From the NCBI RefSeq assembly GCF_000833605.1, contig NZ_JXTG01000001.1, forward strand, positions 263,312 to 327,311: a DNA stretch of 64,000 bases, in the 5' to 3' direction. The DNA is from Anoxybacillus ayderensis (GTDB lineage Bacteria; Bacillota; Bacilli; Bacillales; Anoxybacillaceae). Below are positions 54,779 to 63,458 of this stretch, piece by piece (the first letter of the stretch is position 1; the number at the start of each line of letters is the position of its first letter). A model generated the notes under the pieces. That model ran no database searches, was not told the origin of the DNA, and saw only the letters and a program-made list of their open reading frames with translations. A program made the position numbers and the translations under genes.

Positions 54779-55760
54779 TGGTTTACTAACGATGGTTCAA
54801 GATTTAGGTCGATTCGGTTTTCAAAAGGATGGCGTCACTGTGGGCGGCGCTATGGATCAATTTGCGCATCGTATCGCTAACATTCTTGTCAGAAATGAGG
54901 AATCCGAAGGCACGCTCGAGATGACATTCATTGGTCCAACGCTTGCTTTTGAGGAAGATGCATTAGTTGCGATATGTGGCGGGGAGTTTGAAGCGAGCAT
55001 CGATGGGCAAGAAGTGCCACTATGGCGCCCTGTTTTCGTTAAACAGGGGAGTATACTTACGATCGGTCATTGTCGTGCAGGATGTCGAGCATATTTAGCT
55101 GTGTCGGGGGGATTTCATATTCCTAAGATAATGAACAGTCAATCAACGTATTTACTTGCACGTATCGGTGGTTTTCAAGGAAGAGCGTTACAAAAAGACG
55201 ATGTGCTTTTACTTCGAGAATCGAGGCGAAATTTTGAGCTGTTGCGATTACATAAGAAAAAAACATCTCTTCCTTTTATAACGATGAGTTGGGGAATTTC
55301 ATTTCAGTTTCGTGCATATTTTTATAAATCTCCAAAAACGATTCGCGTCATTCAGGGGGCACAATTTGCTCATTTTACGACACAAAGCCAAAAACGTTTT
55401 TTCACCCAACCATATAAAGTCACTTCTCAATCGAATCGAATGGGCTATCGTTTAGAAGGACCTTTGCTTCAAAGAAAACATTCAGTAGAAATGGTTTCGG
55501 GAGCGGTTACGTTCGGCACAATTCAAGTGCCGAACGAAGGAAAGCCAATTATATTAATGGCAGATCGTCAAACGACAGGAGGGTATCCGAAAATCGCGCA
55601 AGTCATTGCCGTTGATTTACCCATTTTAGCACAAACCAAACCAGGAGAGCAGATTGTATTTCACGACATTTCATTTGAGGAAGCGCAACGATTATATATT
55701 CAACATGAGCTTAGCATGAAGCAATGCGAAAAAGTAATGATGTCGAAAATGGGAGGATAA
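54756..55760 (+). CDS. pxpC: 5-oxoprolinase subunit PxpC (KipA family)
   Basis: This 334-aa biotin-dependent carboxyltransferase-like (KipA) subunit shows [36 protein letters not shown] at the start, [13 protein letters not shown], and the C-terminal [13 protein letters not shown] and [30 protein letters not shown], all diagnostic. It overlaps pxpB and is followed after 2 bp by pxpA, so the three are one operon. In B. subtilis the homologues are named KipA/KipI because KipI inhibits the sporulation kinase KinA. Confidence 0.93.
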   Translation: MSIRVIRSGLLTMVQDLGRFGFQKDGVTVGGAMDQFAHRIANILVRNEESEGTLEMTFIGPTLAFEEDALVAICGGEFEASIDGQEVPLWRPVFVKQGSILTIGHCRAGCRAYLAVSGGFHIPKIMNSQSTYLLARIGGFQGRALQKDDVLLLRESRRNFELLRLHKKKTSLPFITMSWGISFQFRAYFYKSPKTIRVIQGAQFAHFTTQSQKRFFTQPYKVTSQSNRMGYRLEGPLLQRKHSVEMVSGAVTFGTIQVPNEGKPIILMADRQTTGGYPKIAQVIAVDLPILAQTKPGEQIVFHDISFEEAQRLYIQHELSMKQCEKVMMSKMGG

Positions 55761-55762
55761 AG

Positions 55763-56521
55763 ATGTACCGCATCGATCTGAATTGTGATATGGGAGAAAG
55801 TTTTGGAATATATCAATTAGGGAACGATGAGGAGATTTTGAATTACGTGACATCAGCAAATATTGCTTGCGGGTTTCATGCGGGTGACCCATCTACGATG
55901 CGAAAGACGGTTCAGTTGGCGCTTGAAAAGGGGGTGAGTATTGGTGCACACCCGGGGTTGCCTGATTTAATTGGATTTGGAAGAAGAAATATGGCAATTA
56001 CTCCGGAAGAAGTGTATGATCTCGTCGTTTATCAAGTGGGGGCGTTATATGGTTTTGTAAAGGCTGCTGGTGGAAAGATGCAACATGTGAAACCGCACGG
56101 AGCTTTGTACAACATGGCTGCAAAAGACTGTGCACTTTCAGAAGCGATTGCAAAAGCAGTGTATGACATTGATCCATCATTAGTATTGTTTGGATTAGCA
56201 GGAAGTGAACTAATTAAGGCGGGAGATCGTATAGGCTTAAAAACAGCAAATGAAGTGTTTGCTGATCGGACATATGAGCAGGATGGTTCGTTAACACCAC
56301 GACATAAACCTAACGCCTTAATTCATGACGAACAAGAAGCTATACAGCAAGTGATTCGAATGGTAAAAGAGGGAAAAGTGCGGTCACAACAAGGAACTGA
56401 TGTGGAAATCAAGGCAGATACGATTTGTATTCACGGTGATGGGGTACACGCGTTAACATTTGCTAAAAAAATTTTTGAAGCGTTAAAAAAAGAAGGCATT
56501 GTCATTAAATCTTTATTTTAA
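55763..56521 (+). CDS. pxpA: 5-oxoprolinase subunit PxpA (LamB/YcsF family)
   Basis: This 252-aa LamB/YcsF protein has the N-terminal [17 protein letters not shown] and [23 protein letters not shown] motifs and [26 protein letters not shown] and [17 protein letters not shown] 55763 follows GGGAGGATAA; the open frame from 55724 overlaps pxpC. It is the last gene of the pxpBCA operon. No clear terminator follows within 60 bp. Confidence 0.95.
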   Translation: MYRIDLNCDMGESFGIYQLGNDEEILNYVTSANIACGFHAGDPSTMRKTVQLALEKGVSIGAHPGLPDLIGFGRRNMAITPEEVYDLVVYQVGALYGFVKAAGGKMQHVKPHGALYNMAAKDCALSEAIAKAVYDIDPSLVLFGLAGSELIKAGDRIGLKTANEVFADRTYEQDGSLTPRHKPNALIHDEQEAIQQVIRMVKEGKVRSQQGTDVEIKADTICIHGDGVHALTFAKKIFEALKKEGIVIKSLF

Positions 56522-56687
56522 ATCGAGGTAACGCGTTTTCCACTCCTTCCTTTGTTTCAAATCATTGTGTACACTGTTACGTCGATTATCTTGTCAACAG
56601 TGAAGATGGTAAGTTTTTTATGGTCATGTGCATGAAAAGAGGAAAGGTATATATTTATAATATCGTCGAATGTTAGGAGGAGAAAAC

Positions 56688-57089
56688 GTGACGTTATTTC
56701 AAGTGTTCGTGTACGGGACATTGCTTCAAGGAGAGCAAAATCATCATGTTGTTGCTCCGTACGTCACACATATAGAAACAGGTGCTGTATGCGGTTGGCT
56801 TCATAGCGTTGCCGACTTGTATCCAGCTTTAGTGCTCGATTCATCTGCCCCTCCAGTAGAAGGCGAATGGTTGACGGTAAACGAAAAAGGACTACAGGCG
56901 ATGGATCGGCTTGAAGGATATTATGGGGAGGGAAAACGTAATGATTATGAGCGAGTATTTGTGACAGATGTAGACGGAAAAAAGGCAGGATTTGTGTACG
57001 TATACTCAAGCGAACGGGCAAAACATTTACCACAAATAGGCACTTCGTGGAGAGCATACAAGCAGTCATATGAGCGTGGCTTCAAGTGA
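56688..57089 (+). CDS. Gamma-glutamylcyclotransferase-like protein
   Basis: This 133-aa AIG2/GGCT-fold protein begins LFQVFVYGTLLQGEQNHHVV, the YGTL signature, and has DLYPALVLDSSAPPVEGEWLTV and the acidic residue in MDRLEGYYGEG expected to act in catalysis. The fold releases 5-oxoproline from gamma-glutamyl amines, which is the substrate of PxpABC encoded just upstream. GTG 56688 lies 7 nt after AGGAGG and is preferred over the ATG at 56670. It converges with the next gene; their stop codons are adjacent. Confidence 0.85.
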   Translation: MTLFQVFVYGTLLQGEQNHHVVAPYVTHIETGAVCGWLHSVADLYPALVLDSSAPPVEGEWLTVNEKGLQAMDRLEGYYGEGKRNDYERVFVTDVDGKKAGFVYVYSSERAKHLPQIGTSWRAYKQSYERGFK

Positions 57090-57602
57090 TCATGTTTTAA
57101 GTCCAGTGTTTTTTATCGCGACGCAGCTCGATTGCGTTAACGGCGCGTGCAGTTTTTGTTCTAGAAGCTTATATGTTTCTTGTTCTCTAATTCGATTGTT
57201 CACTTGCGCAATTTGTTGTAAATGTTTTTTCAATGCTTTTACAAAATCATGAGCGAATTTCGTTTTATCATAAAAAAGAAAGAACTCTACACGATCATTT
57301 GTAACATTTACAGCTTCAATTTTGATTTCGCGTCCTTTCACAATGAAAAAGTAATCATAGGCAGAACCAAAGCCGGAGATACGGAATGTTTTATTCTCTT
57401 TATTAGCGATCATATCTATCACACTAGCAGCTATACTTAACAAAGCTGTGCCGTAAAGCGTTGCAATATTGATCGTCATTTGCTCAATACCGTTATGAAC
57501 AATCATATACATTTCGCAACTAAAAAAGCTATTGAGGTTCTCACTTTTGAGCGTCTCTTTCCAGTCATCTTCCCAGTCTTCTAATAAAATTTTGATAGAC
57601 AT
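57090..57602 (-). CDS. Hypothetical protein
   Basis: This 170-aa protein has no family I recognise. It starts MSIKILLEDWEDDWKETL behind GGAGGGT on the - strand. The middle has a hydrophobic stretch (INIATLYGTALLSIAASVIDMIA), then alternating strands (FRISGFGSAYDYFFIVKGREIKIEAVNV) and a helical C-terminal part rich in K and Q that may form a coiled coil. Its end abuts the cyclotransferase gene. A cytoplasmic location is likely. Confidence 0.6.
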   Translation of the reverse strand: MSIKILLEDWEDDWKETLKSENLNSFFSCEMYMIVHNGIEQMTINIATLYGTALLSIAASVIDMIANKENKTFRISGFGSAYDYFFIVKGREIKIEAVNVTNDRVEFFLFYDKTKFAHDFVKALKKHLQQIAQVNNRIREQETYKLLEQKLHAPLTQSSCVAIKNTGLKT

Positions 57603-57760
57603 GTGTACCCTCCGTAACTCTTTTTACTTTTTCGCTACTACCCTATCTGTAGAGTTTAACTACCACTATATTTTCTATTATTGGAACAATTTTTTTACTT
57701 ATGCGCTGATTATTCAGAGTTAAATCAGTAAAATAGAAAGAAGTTTTGTACACCTAAAGG

Positions 57761-57876
57761 TTATCGAATTTTCACCAAAACAGAGAGCCACGCCTCTCTG
57801 TTTTTTTCATTCCTAAAGCAGGAATCTCCTCGTTTTTATCGAAAATACACAACAAAACAGAAAGCGAGGTGTATAT
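57761..57876 (+). repeat. Rpn copy 5 leader
   Basis: The leader is nearly identical to that of copy 1. Stem ACAGAGAG/CTCTCTGT (57780-57801) has seven following T residues, a good terminator. CCTCGTTTT (57828-57836) can pair with AAAGCGAGG (57861-57869), with one G-U pair, covering the ribosome site. Confidence 0.6.
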
Positions 57877-58743
57877 ATGGCGGTTGATCATGATCGGTTG
57901 TTTAAAGAGCTGATTACGACATTTTTTGAAGAGTTTCTTCTTCTCTTTTTCCCGCATGTGCATGAGCATATCGACTTTCAGCACGTGTCGTTTTTGTCCG
58001 AGGAACTGTTCACCGATGTGACGGCAGGGGAAAAGTATCGCGTCGGTTTGCTGGTTGAGACGAAGTTGAAAGGGGAGGATAGCCTCATTATCGTCCATAT
58101 CGAAAATCAAAGCTACGTGCAGCCATCGTTTCCCGAACGAATGTTTATTTACTTTAGCCGCTTGTTTGAAAAATACCGAAAGCGCATGTTGCCGATTGCG
58201 GTATTTAGCTATGATTACCTTCGAAATGAACCTTCATCGTTTACTCTCCAATTTCCTTTTTTCGATGTGCTTCAATTCCGCTTTCTTACTGTTGAATTAC
58301 GCAAACAAAACTGGCGCGATTACATTCGCCACGACAACCCAATCGCCGCTGCGTTGTTAAGCAAAATGGGGTATACTGAAAGTGAACGAATAGAGTTAAA
58401 GAAGCAGTTTTTACGAATGATTGTGCGCATGGAATTAGACGAAGCAAAGCAACGATTATTAATCGGCTTTTTTGAAACATATGTGAAGCTGTCGGATGAG
58501 GAAGAACAACAATTGCGAAACGAGGTGAATGAAATGGAAACGAAAGAAAAGGAGAAAGTGCTGGAGTTAATTATTTCATATGAGAAAAAAGCGTTAGAAA
58601 AAGGCTTGAAAGAAGGCGTAGAACGAGGGTTGCAACAAGAAAAACGCCAGATTGCAAAAAAGATGCTAGCGAAAGGCTACGATGTACAGACGATTCATGA
58701 ACTGACGGAGTTGTCTTTGGAGGAGATTGAGAAGCTGAAGTGA
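57877..58743 (+). CDS. Rpn-family nuclease, copy 5 with altered catalytic Asp
   Basis: This 288-aa Rpn protein is nearly identical to copy 1 with a single GLQQ unit. The catalytic aspartate position reads YRVGLLVETK (D57G), while E76 and Q78 remain. Loss of this metal ligand should abolish cleavage if the family assignment is right. The gene keeps its leader and ribosome site, so the protein may still be made. It ends the series of copies; 58744-59178 has no gene apart from a hairpin. Confidence 0.82.
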   Translation: MAVDHDRLFKELITTFFEEFLLLFFPHVHEHIDFQHVSFLSEELFTDVTAGEKYRVGLLVETKLKGEDSLIIVHIENQSYVQPSFPERMFIYFSRLFEKYRKRMLPIAVFSYDYLRNEPSSFTLQFPFFDVLQFRFLTVELRKQNWRDYIRHDNPIAAALLSKMGYTESERIELKKQFLRMIVRMELDEAKQRLLIGFFETYVKLSDEEEQQLRNEVNEMETKEKEKVLELIISYEKKALEKGLKEGVERGLQQEKRQIAKKMLAKGYDVQTIHELTELSLEEIEKLK

Positions 58744-58848
58744 TATGCTGTTTTAAATTTTTACCATTTCTCATCCACAGCGCATTTCTGTTTTTTTAGA
58801 CGAGTGGAAAGAAGATTAGGAGAGATGAAAAAGCTTGAGGAATAGCTT

Positions 58849-58877
58849 AGGCGGTGCATGTTCGCACCGCCTATTTG
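58849..58877 (+). terminator. Hairpin after Rpn copy 5
   Basis: AGGCGGTGC and GCACCGCCT pair around ATGTTC, followed by ATTTGT. The T tract is short, so it is a weak or bidirectional terminator. Confidence 0.6.
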
Positions 58878-59178
58878 TCAATTGTTGCGCGAGCATAAAT
58901 TATAGTCTAATAATCGTTCATCCCTCGAGAAAGCAATGTCAATGTCGCGATCGTGGGGAGTGTGTTTTGTTGTTGGTGGTTCGAACAAATAAATGAACCG
59001 CATTTGTTAACCGTTTGCCTATGATTTGTTCTATGTCTCTATCCGTTTTTGTTTATGTCTGCCACATTTTTATTGAGCGAAATGTTTGCTTTTCTTTGTT
59101 TCTTCCTTTTCAATAAAGTTATATGATTTTTTGGCGTATGAATATATTGGAATGTTATCGTGAATAGGAGAGAAGCGG

Positions 59179-60318
59179 ATGAAGATTCGATCAATTGAAC
59201 CGACACCAAGTCCCAATACGATGAAAGTGTTGCTTGATGAAGAGCTTCCATTTGGAACAAGCTACAACTATAAGCCAGCGCAGGCTGAACAAGCTCCTGA
59301 AATCATTAAGCAGTTATTGAAAATCGAAGGTGTGAAAGGCATTTACCATGTCGCTGACTTTTTAGCTGTCGAACGGCATGCGAAATATGATTGGAAACCG
59401 ATCTTAACAAAGGTGCGCGAAGTGTTTGGCGAACAGGTGGAGGATCTTAAAGAAAATGAATCGGTGCGCAATGAGCATTTTGGCGAAGTGAAAGTGTATG
59501 TGCAAATGCTTTATGGCTTACCAATGCAAGTGAAGTTAACGGACGGTCACGAAGAGAGACGAGTGGGGTTGCCGCAACCGTTTGTCGATGCGGTGCTAGA
59601 AGCGCAAAAACATGCGGGGAATATTGTCGTGGAGCGGAAATGGGTCGAAAAGGGGGTTCGGTACGGAACATTTGAAGAAATCGGCGCTGAAATTGTCGAG
59701 GAGTTGTCTGCTGCTTATCCTCCAGAACGGCTCGAGCGATTTGTACACATGTTTAAACAAGGCGAGCAGTCGAAAACGCAAAAACGAACAAGCGTTCAAG
59801 TGACCGAACAAATGCTAGATGATCCAGATTGGACGAAACGATATGCAGCGTTGGAACAGATGGCAGAGCCGACGGAAACCGATTTGCCCGTATTGGCAAA
59901 GGCGTTAAAAGATGAGAAAGTGGCGATTCGCCGTTTGGCGACAGCTTACTTAGGAATGATTGGTGGAAAAAGCGTACTTCCGTATTTGTATGAAGCACTA
60001 AAGGATCCAGCTGTTTCTGTGCGGCGTACCGCTGGTGACTGTTTATCTGATATTGGTGACGTTGAATCGATTCCTGTTATGGTCGAAGCGCTAAAAGATG
60101 CAAGCAAGTTAGTTCGCTGGCGTGCAGCGATGTTTTTATATGAAAATGGAGATGAAACCGTCCTGCCTGCTTTAAAAGCAGCCGAAAACGATCCGGAATT
60201 TGAAGTAAGCATGCAAGTAAAAATGGCCATCGAACGAATCGAAGGTGGCGAAGAGGCGAAAGGATCTGTTTGGAAGCAAATGACGGAGAGTAGAAAGAGA
60301 GAGGAAGGGAAATATTGA
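59179..60318 (+). CDS. ypgR: YpgR/CvfC family protein: Nfu-like N terminus plus HEAT repeats
   Basis: This 379-aa protein has an N-terminal Nfu-like domain (KIRSIEPTPSPNTMKVLLDEELPFG...VKGIYHVADFLAVER, about 1-85) and a middle segment. From about residue 205 it has HEAT/armadillo-type repeats with the recurring pattern VLAKALKDEKVAIRRLA, YLYEALKDPAVSVRRTA and VMVEALKDASKLVRWRA. Family members include S. aureus conserved virulence factor C; the biochemical role is unknown. ATG 59179 follows TAGGAGAG. It is followed after 44 bp by the interrupted VOC gene, likely co-transcribed. Confidence 0.88.
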   Translation: MKIRSIEPTPSPNTMKVLLDEELPFGTSYNYKPAQAEQAPEIIKQLLKIEGVKGIYHVADFLAVERHAKYDWKPILTKVREVFGEQVEDLKENESVRNEHFGEVKVYVQMLYGLPMQVKLTDGHEERRVGLPQPFVDAVLEAQKHAGNIVVERKWVEKGVRYGTFEEIGAEIVEELSAAYPPERLERFVHMFKQGEQSKTQKRTSVQVTEQMLDDPDWTKRYAALEQMAEPTETDLPVLAKALKDEKVAIRRLATAYLGMIGGKSVLPYLYEALKDPAVSVRRTAGDCLSDIGDVESIPVMVEALKDASKLVRWRAAMFLYENGDETVLPALKAAENDPEFEVSMQVKMAIERIEGGEEAKGSVWKQMTESRKREEGKY

Positions 60319-60362
60319 GCCACCCTTAGAATGTTGAAAAGAAGATAGAGAGGAGAAGCAGC

Positions 60363-60446
60363 ATGAACATTGTTATCAAACGGCTCGATCATATACAAAT
60401 TTGCATCCCAATCGGTGCAGAGGACGAAGCGCGGGATTTTTATTGA
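60363..60446 (+). pseudogene. VOC/glyoxalase family gene, N-terminal part (split by IS605)
   Basis: ATG 60363 (after GAGGAGAAG) opens NIVIKRLDHIQICIPIGAEDEARDFY, the first beta-alpha unit of vicinal oxygen chelate proteins with the metal-ligand histidine in LDHIQI. It is cut after 27 codons by the insertion element and stops at a TGA made by the junction. The rest of the gene resumes in frame at 62203. Confidence 0.85.
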
Positions 60447-60609
60447 ATTAGCCGAGAACACTCGTGACTTTAGTCATGAGGTGAGTCGGCTTGGTTTTTT
60501 GTTTGCATACTCGACATATGTCAATATATGATTTGATTTAAAATACTTGTATTTAAAATGAGTCCAAAAATCCTCTGACATATGTTATCCTATCATTGAG
60601 GTGAACAAC

Positions 60610-61011
60610 ATGTCGGAAGTGAAACGTGGCAGAGAATATGTGTAATCCATTCAATATCATATGGTATGGTGTGTGAAATACCGTCACAAGGTGTTGGTTG
60701 ACGATATCGATACAAGGCTAAAAGAAATCTTAAATCAAATTGCGAAAGAACATGGTTTTACGATTTTACAAGTGGAAAGTGATGGCGACCATGTTCATTT
60801 GCTCATGGACTGCACTCCACAACACTCTATTCCGAATATCATCAAAGCATGAAAAGGTGTGAGTGCGAGGTTGCTGTTTAAAGAGTTCCCCCAACTAAAA
60901 GAGAAGTTGTGGGGAGGGAATCTGTGGAATCCTTCTTACTTTGTCGCAACCGAAAGCGAGCGCACAGAAGCGCAAATACGACAGTATATCCAAAATCAGA
61001 AAGCGAGGTGA
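60610..61011 (+). pseudogene. tnpA: IS200-like Y1 transposase TnpA with two in-frame stops
   Basis: The frame reads SEVKRGREYV, TAA (60643), SIQYHMVWCVKYRHKVLVDDI...VESDGDHVHLLMD...IIKA, TGA (60850), [13 protein letters not shown]...[14 protein letters not shown]. It has the HUH motif (HVH) and the catalytic tyrosine region (IRQYIQNQ) of TnpA, and the full length is about 133 codons. The two stops (probably former Y and W codons) make it non-functional unless read through. It ends 5 bp before tnpB. Confidence 0.85.
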
Positions 61012-61016
61012 GAGCG

Positions 61017-62156
61017 ATGTTCGTCCATAAAGCATACAAATTCCGTATTTATCCAACCAAAGAACAGGAAATCCTCATTGCCAAAACATTCGGTTGCGCT
61101 CGTTTTGTGTTCAATCATTTCCTTGCCGAATGGGAACGTGCGTACCGAACAACAGGAAAAGGGTTGACATACAAGGCTTGTTCTTCTCAATTAACCAACC
61201 TAAAGAAACAATTTGTATGGCTAAAAGAAGTGGACAGCATTGCGCTCCAAACCTCGCTGAAACATTTATCTGATGCGTACACCCGATTTTTCCAAAAACA
61301 AAACAATAAACCACGCTTTAAGTCAAAAAAGAACAAGGTGCAATCGTACACAACAAAGTACACAAACGGAAACATTGCCATTGTCGGCCATCGAATCAAA
61401 CTCCCGAAACTTGGGTTTGTTCGTTTTGCGAAAAGTCGAGAAGTCGAAGGGCGCATCTTGTCTGCGACGATTCGACGAAACGCAAGCGGAAAATACTTTG
61501 TGTCGATTGTTGTAGAAACAGAGGTGCAACCACTTCCTAAAACGAATCGTGCCGTAGGGATTGACTTAGGTGTAAAACATTTTGCCATCCTTTCAGACGG
61601 TACGACATATGCTAATCCAACATACCTTCGCAAACTTGAAAAAAAATTAGCCAAAGCCCAACGTATTCTTTCTAGGCGACAAATCGGGAGTTCAAATTGG
61701 CATAAACAGCGAATCAAGGTCGCACGCCTACACGAGAAAGTGACAAATTCCCGAAACGACTACTTGCACAAACTCTCCACCGAGATTGTCAAAAACCACG
61801 ACATCATCGGGATCGAGGATTTGCAAGTGTCAAACATGATGAAAAACCACAACTTAGCCAAAGCCATTGCCGACGTATCGTGGTCAACATTTATAGACAT
61901 GCTCATGTACAAAGCGACATGGTACGGAAAACAGGTGGTTGTGGTGGCGAAAAACTTTCCATCTAGCCAATTGTGTTCTCATTGTGGATACAAAAACAAA
62001 GATGTGAAACATCTTCACCTTCGTGAATGGGAATGCCCTTCATGTGGCACACATCACGATCGAGATGTGAACGCAAGTATGAATTTGAAAAACGAAGCTA
62101 TTCGGCTTCTAACCGCAGGAACTGCGGGGCTAGCCTGCTCATTCTCCCTTCGTTAG
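61017..62156 (+). CDS. tnpB: IS605-type RNA-guided nuclease TnpB
   Basis: This 379-aa OrfB/TnpB protein starts [25 protein letters not shown]. The RuvC residues are D183 (GIDLGVKHF), E267 ([10 protein letters not shown]) and D350 ([10 protein letters not shown]), matching D191/E278/D361 of ISDra2 TnpB. The zinc finger has two CxxC pairs (CSHCG and CPSCG). All parts are present, so it is probably an active guide-RNA-directed DNA nuclease. ATG 61017 follows GAGGTGAGAG. Its guide RNA would come from the 3' end of the element. Confidence 0.93.
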   Translation: MFVHKAYKFRIYPTKEQEILIAKTFGCARFVFNHFLAEWERAYRTTGKGLTYKACSSQLTNLKKQFVWLKEVDSIALQTSLKHLSDAYTRFFQKQNNKPRFKSKKNKVQSYTTKYTNGNIAIVGHRIKLPKLGFVRFAKSREVEGRILSATIRRNASGKYFVSIVVETEVQPLPKTNRAVGIDLGVKHFAILSDGTTYANPTYLRKLEKKLAKAQRILSRRQIGSSNWHKQRIKVARLHEKVTNSRNDYLHKLSTEIVKNHDIIGIEDLQVSNMMKNHNLAKAIADVSWSTFIDMLMYKATWYGKQVVVVAKNFPSSQLCSHCGYKNKDVKHLHLREWECPSCGTHHDRDVNASMNLKNEAIRLLTAGTAGLACSFSLR

Positions 62157-62202
62157 AAGGGACAGCGCAGGAATCTCGTGGCTTCAGCCGTGAGAGGTTC
62201 AA
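62110..62202 (+). ncRNA. Predicted omega/right-end RNA scaffold for TnpB
   Basis: In this family the guide RNA scaffold overlaps the 3' end of tnpB and the element right end, and the guide is the flanking DNA. Here the scaffold would end at GAGGTTCAA (62202) and the guide begin ACGGGCGTGCTCGG at 62203. Boundaries are inferred from the family; the exact 5' end cannot be told. Confidence 0.5.
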
Positions 62203-62493
62203 ACGGGCGTGCTCGGTTTTACCGAAATCGAAAAACCGAAAACGCTGAAAGCAAACGGCGGACTTTGGTATAAAATTGGCGATATTGAATTGCATATCGG
62301 TGTTGAAAACCGCGAAGGATATCGAAGCAAAAGCCATCCGGCGTTTGAAGTGGAAAATATCGAAGCAGTGCGGCGCCACTTGGAAGAAAGGGGAGTAGTG
62401 ACACAAGACGAAAAAACCATTCCAGGTGTGACTCGCTTCTCCTTTCACGATCCGTTTCACAACCGAATAGAATTTCTTGAGAAACAGCAATAA
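62203..62493 (+). pseudogene. VOC/glyoxalase family gene, C-terminal part
   Basis: The frame TGVLGFTEIEKPKTLKANGGLWYKIGDIELHIGVEN...HPAFEVENIEAVRRHLEERG...RFSFHDPFHNRIEFLEKQQ continues the N-terminal fragment at 60363 and completes a ~123-aa VOC protein with metal ligands H (ELHIGV) and E (RIEFLE). It lacks its own ribosome site; the GTG at 62209 is not a convincing start. The gene is inactivated by the IS. Confidence 0.85.
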
Positions 62494-62533
62494 AAGCGTG
62501 GGCAACAGTCTTTGTTTGACTTTGTTGACAATA

Positions 62534-62572
62534 AATTGAGACAGAAGTGGAGAAAACTTCTGTCTTTTTTTG
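62534..62572 (+). terminator. Intrinsic terminator after the VOC gene
   Basis: GACAGAAGT and ACTTCTGTC pair around GGAGAAA and are followed by TTTTTTT. Confidence 0.85.
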
Positions 62573-62586
62573 CTTTTGTGACAAAA

Positions 62587-62620
62587 TTCGACAGGATTTG
62601 TTGGGGTTTTTATGTAAGAT
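62587..62620 (+). promoter_or_regulatory. TTCGACA-N21-TAAGAT candidate promoter
   Basis: The layout is the same as before the type III and Argonaute operons: TTCGACA (62587-62593) and TAAGAT (62615-62620), 34 bp before the next start codon. Confidence 0.35.
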
Positions 62621-62653
62621 AAGGGTAGTCATTTTAGTTGAGGATTGAGAGCA

Positions 62654-62917
62654 ATGGATAAGTTTTTAAATTTTTTCGTTCCTGCTTTTATTATGACAAT
62701 GAGTGCATTTGGGCTGATTTATGTTATACGGAGAGAACGGGACTATTGTCCAAAATGTGGTGGAAAGCTACTAGATTTTTATGTTGATCACAATCAAAGA
62801 GCGTTTGCCGACGGAGAGTTAGAGGCGTTTAAAGTTTTACATCCAGAAGATCGTTCAACATTTCAGAAAATGAAGTATTGCCGCCAATGTCGAAAAGCAT
62901 ATCGGCGTATACATTAA
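62654..62917 (+). CDS. Small membrane-anchored zinc-ribbon protein
   Basis: This 87-aa protein has an N-terminal membrane helix (FFVPAFIMTMSAFGLIYVI) and then a zinc-ribbon-like part with CPKCGGK and CRQCRK pairs separated by about 45 residues. The function is unknown. ATG 62654 follows GAGG at 10 nt; the TTG at 62645 is an alternative start. A terminator-isolated single gene. Confidence 0.7.
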   Translation: MDKFLNFFVPAFIMTMSAFGLIYVIRRERDYCPKCGGKLLDFYVDHNQRAFADGELEAFKVLHPEDRSTFQKMKYCRQCRKAYRRIH

Positions 62918-62959
62918 TTATGGATTTACTGCGTAACAAAAATAAAAAGGAGAAACATG

Positions 62960-63385
62960 ATGCGAATACGCAAATACGCTAGAGCAGTAATTGTTAATGA
63001 ATGTCATGAAATTCTTCTTCAAAAATTTGAATTTTCGGATGTCGTAGGAAACGTCGTGTTATGGGTAACGCCTGGCGGTGGCGTCAAGGAAAATGAAGCT
63101 CCAATCGAAGCTTTAAAAAGAGAATTGCGTGAAGAACTTAACATTGCTGTTGACATTCATGGTGAGCCATTATTTGGAATTGATATACTCATTGAAGGAA
63201 AAAACGGTTCTTTTATAAGCCGTGAGATTTACTATAAGATAACGATTCAATCTAATACTGTATTTTCTATGGAGAAAATGACTGAAAAAGAGAAAAATAC
63301 GTTTATGGATTTAAAGTGGTGGAGTAAAGAACAGTTGAAGAAACTCGAAAACTTTGCGCCACGTGAAATATTGAACTATTTTTAA
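62960..63385 (+). CDS. Nudix hydrolase
   Basis: This 141-aa Nudix protein has the box GGGVKENEAPIEALKRELREELNI (consensus Gx5Ex7REUxEExGU with I in place of the last G) near residue 35-58. The family cleaves nucleoside diphosphates linked to another moiety; the substrate is unknown. The second of two adjacent ATGs (62960) is 7 nt from AAGGAG. Only about 75 bp separate it from a second Nudix gene. Confidence 0.85.
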   Translation: MRIRKYARAVIVNECHEILLQKFEFSDVVGNVVLWVTPGGGVKENEAPIEALKRELREELNIAVDIHGEPLFGIDILIEGKNGSFISREIYYKITIQSNTVFSMEKMTEKEKNTFMDLKWWSKEQLKKLENFAPREILNYF

Positions 63386-63458
63386 GTTTATTATTAGTAG
63401 CTACCTCTTGTAAAAAAGTAACGAACTTTACCTTTCAATAATGTGGAGGAAAAATTGC

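Larger units (their letters stand above)
60444..62202 (+). mobile_element. IS200/IS605-family element inserted in a VOC gene
   Basis: The element is 1759 bp with tnpA (degenerate) and tnpB on the same strand. The left end follows TTTAT (60439-60443), a typical 3' target motif of this family, and shows imperfect hairpins near CACTCGTGACTTTAGTCATGAG. The right end includes CTCGTGGCTTCAGCCGTGAG and ends GAGGTTCAA. Removing 60444-62202 restores the VOC frame exactly (GAT TTT TAT ACG GGC), with no target duplication, as expected for single-strand Y1 transposition. Confidence 0.88.

Noticed and set aside
44395-58743. Regularly repeated sequence suggesting a CRISPR array
   Set aside because: The repeats are whole ~1-kb Rpn units, not short repeats with unique spacers. 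No cas genes are present.
60909-61016. Longer TnpB start at 60909
   Set aside because: The extra 36 residues overlap the tnpA 3' end in another frame; ATG 61017 has a ribosome site and gives the standard TnpB N terminus.
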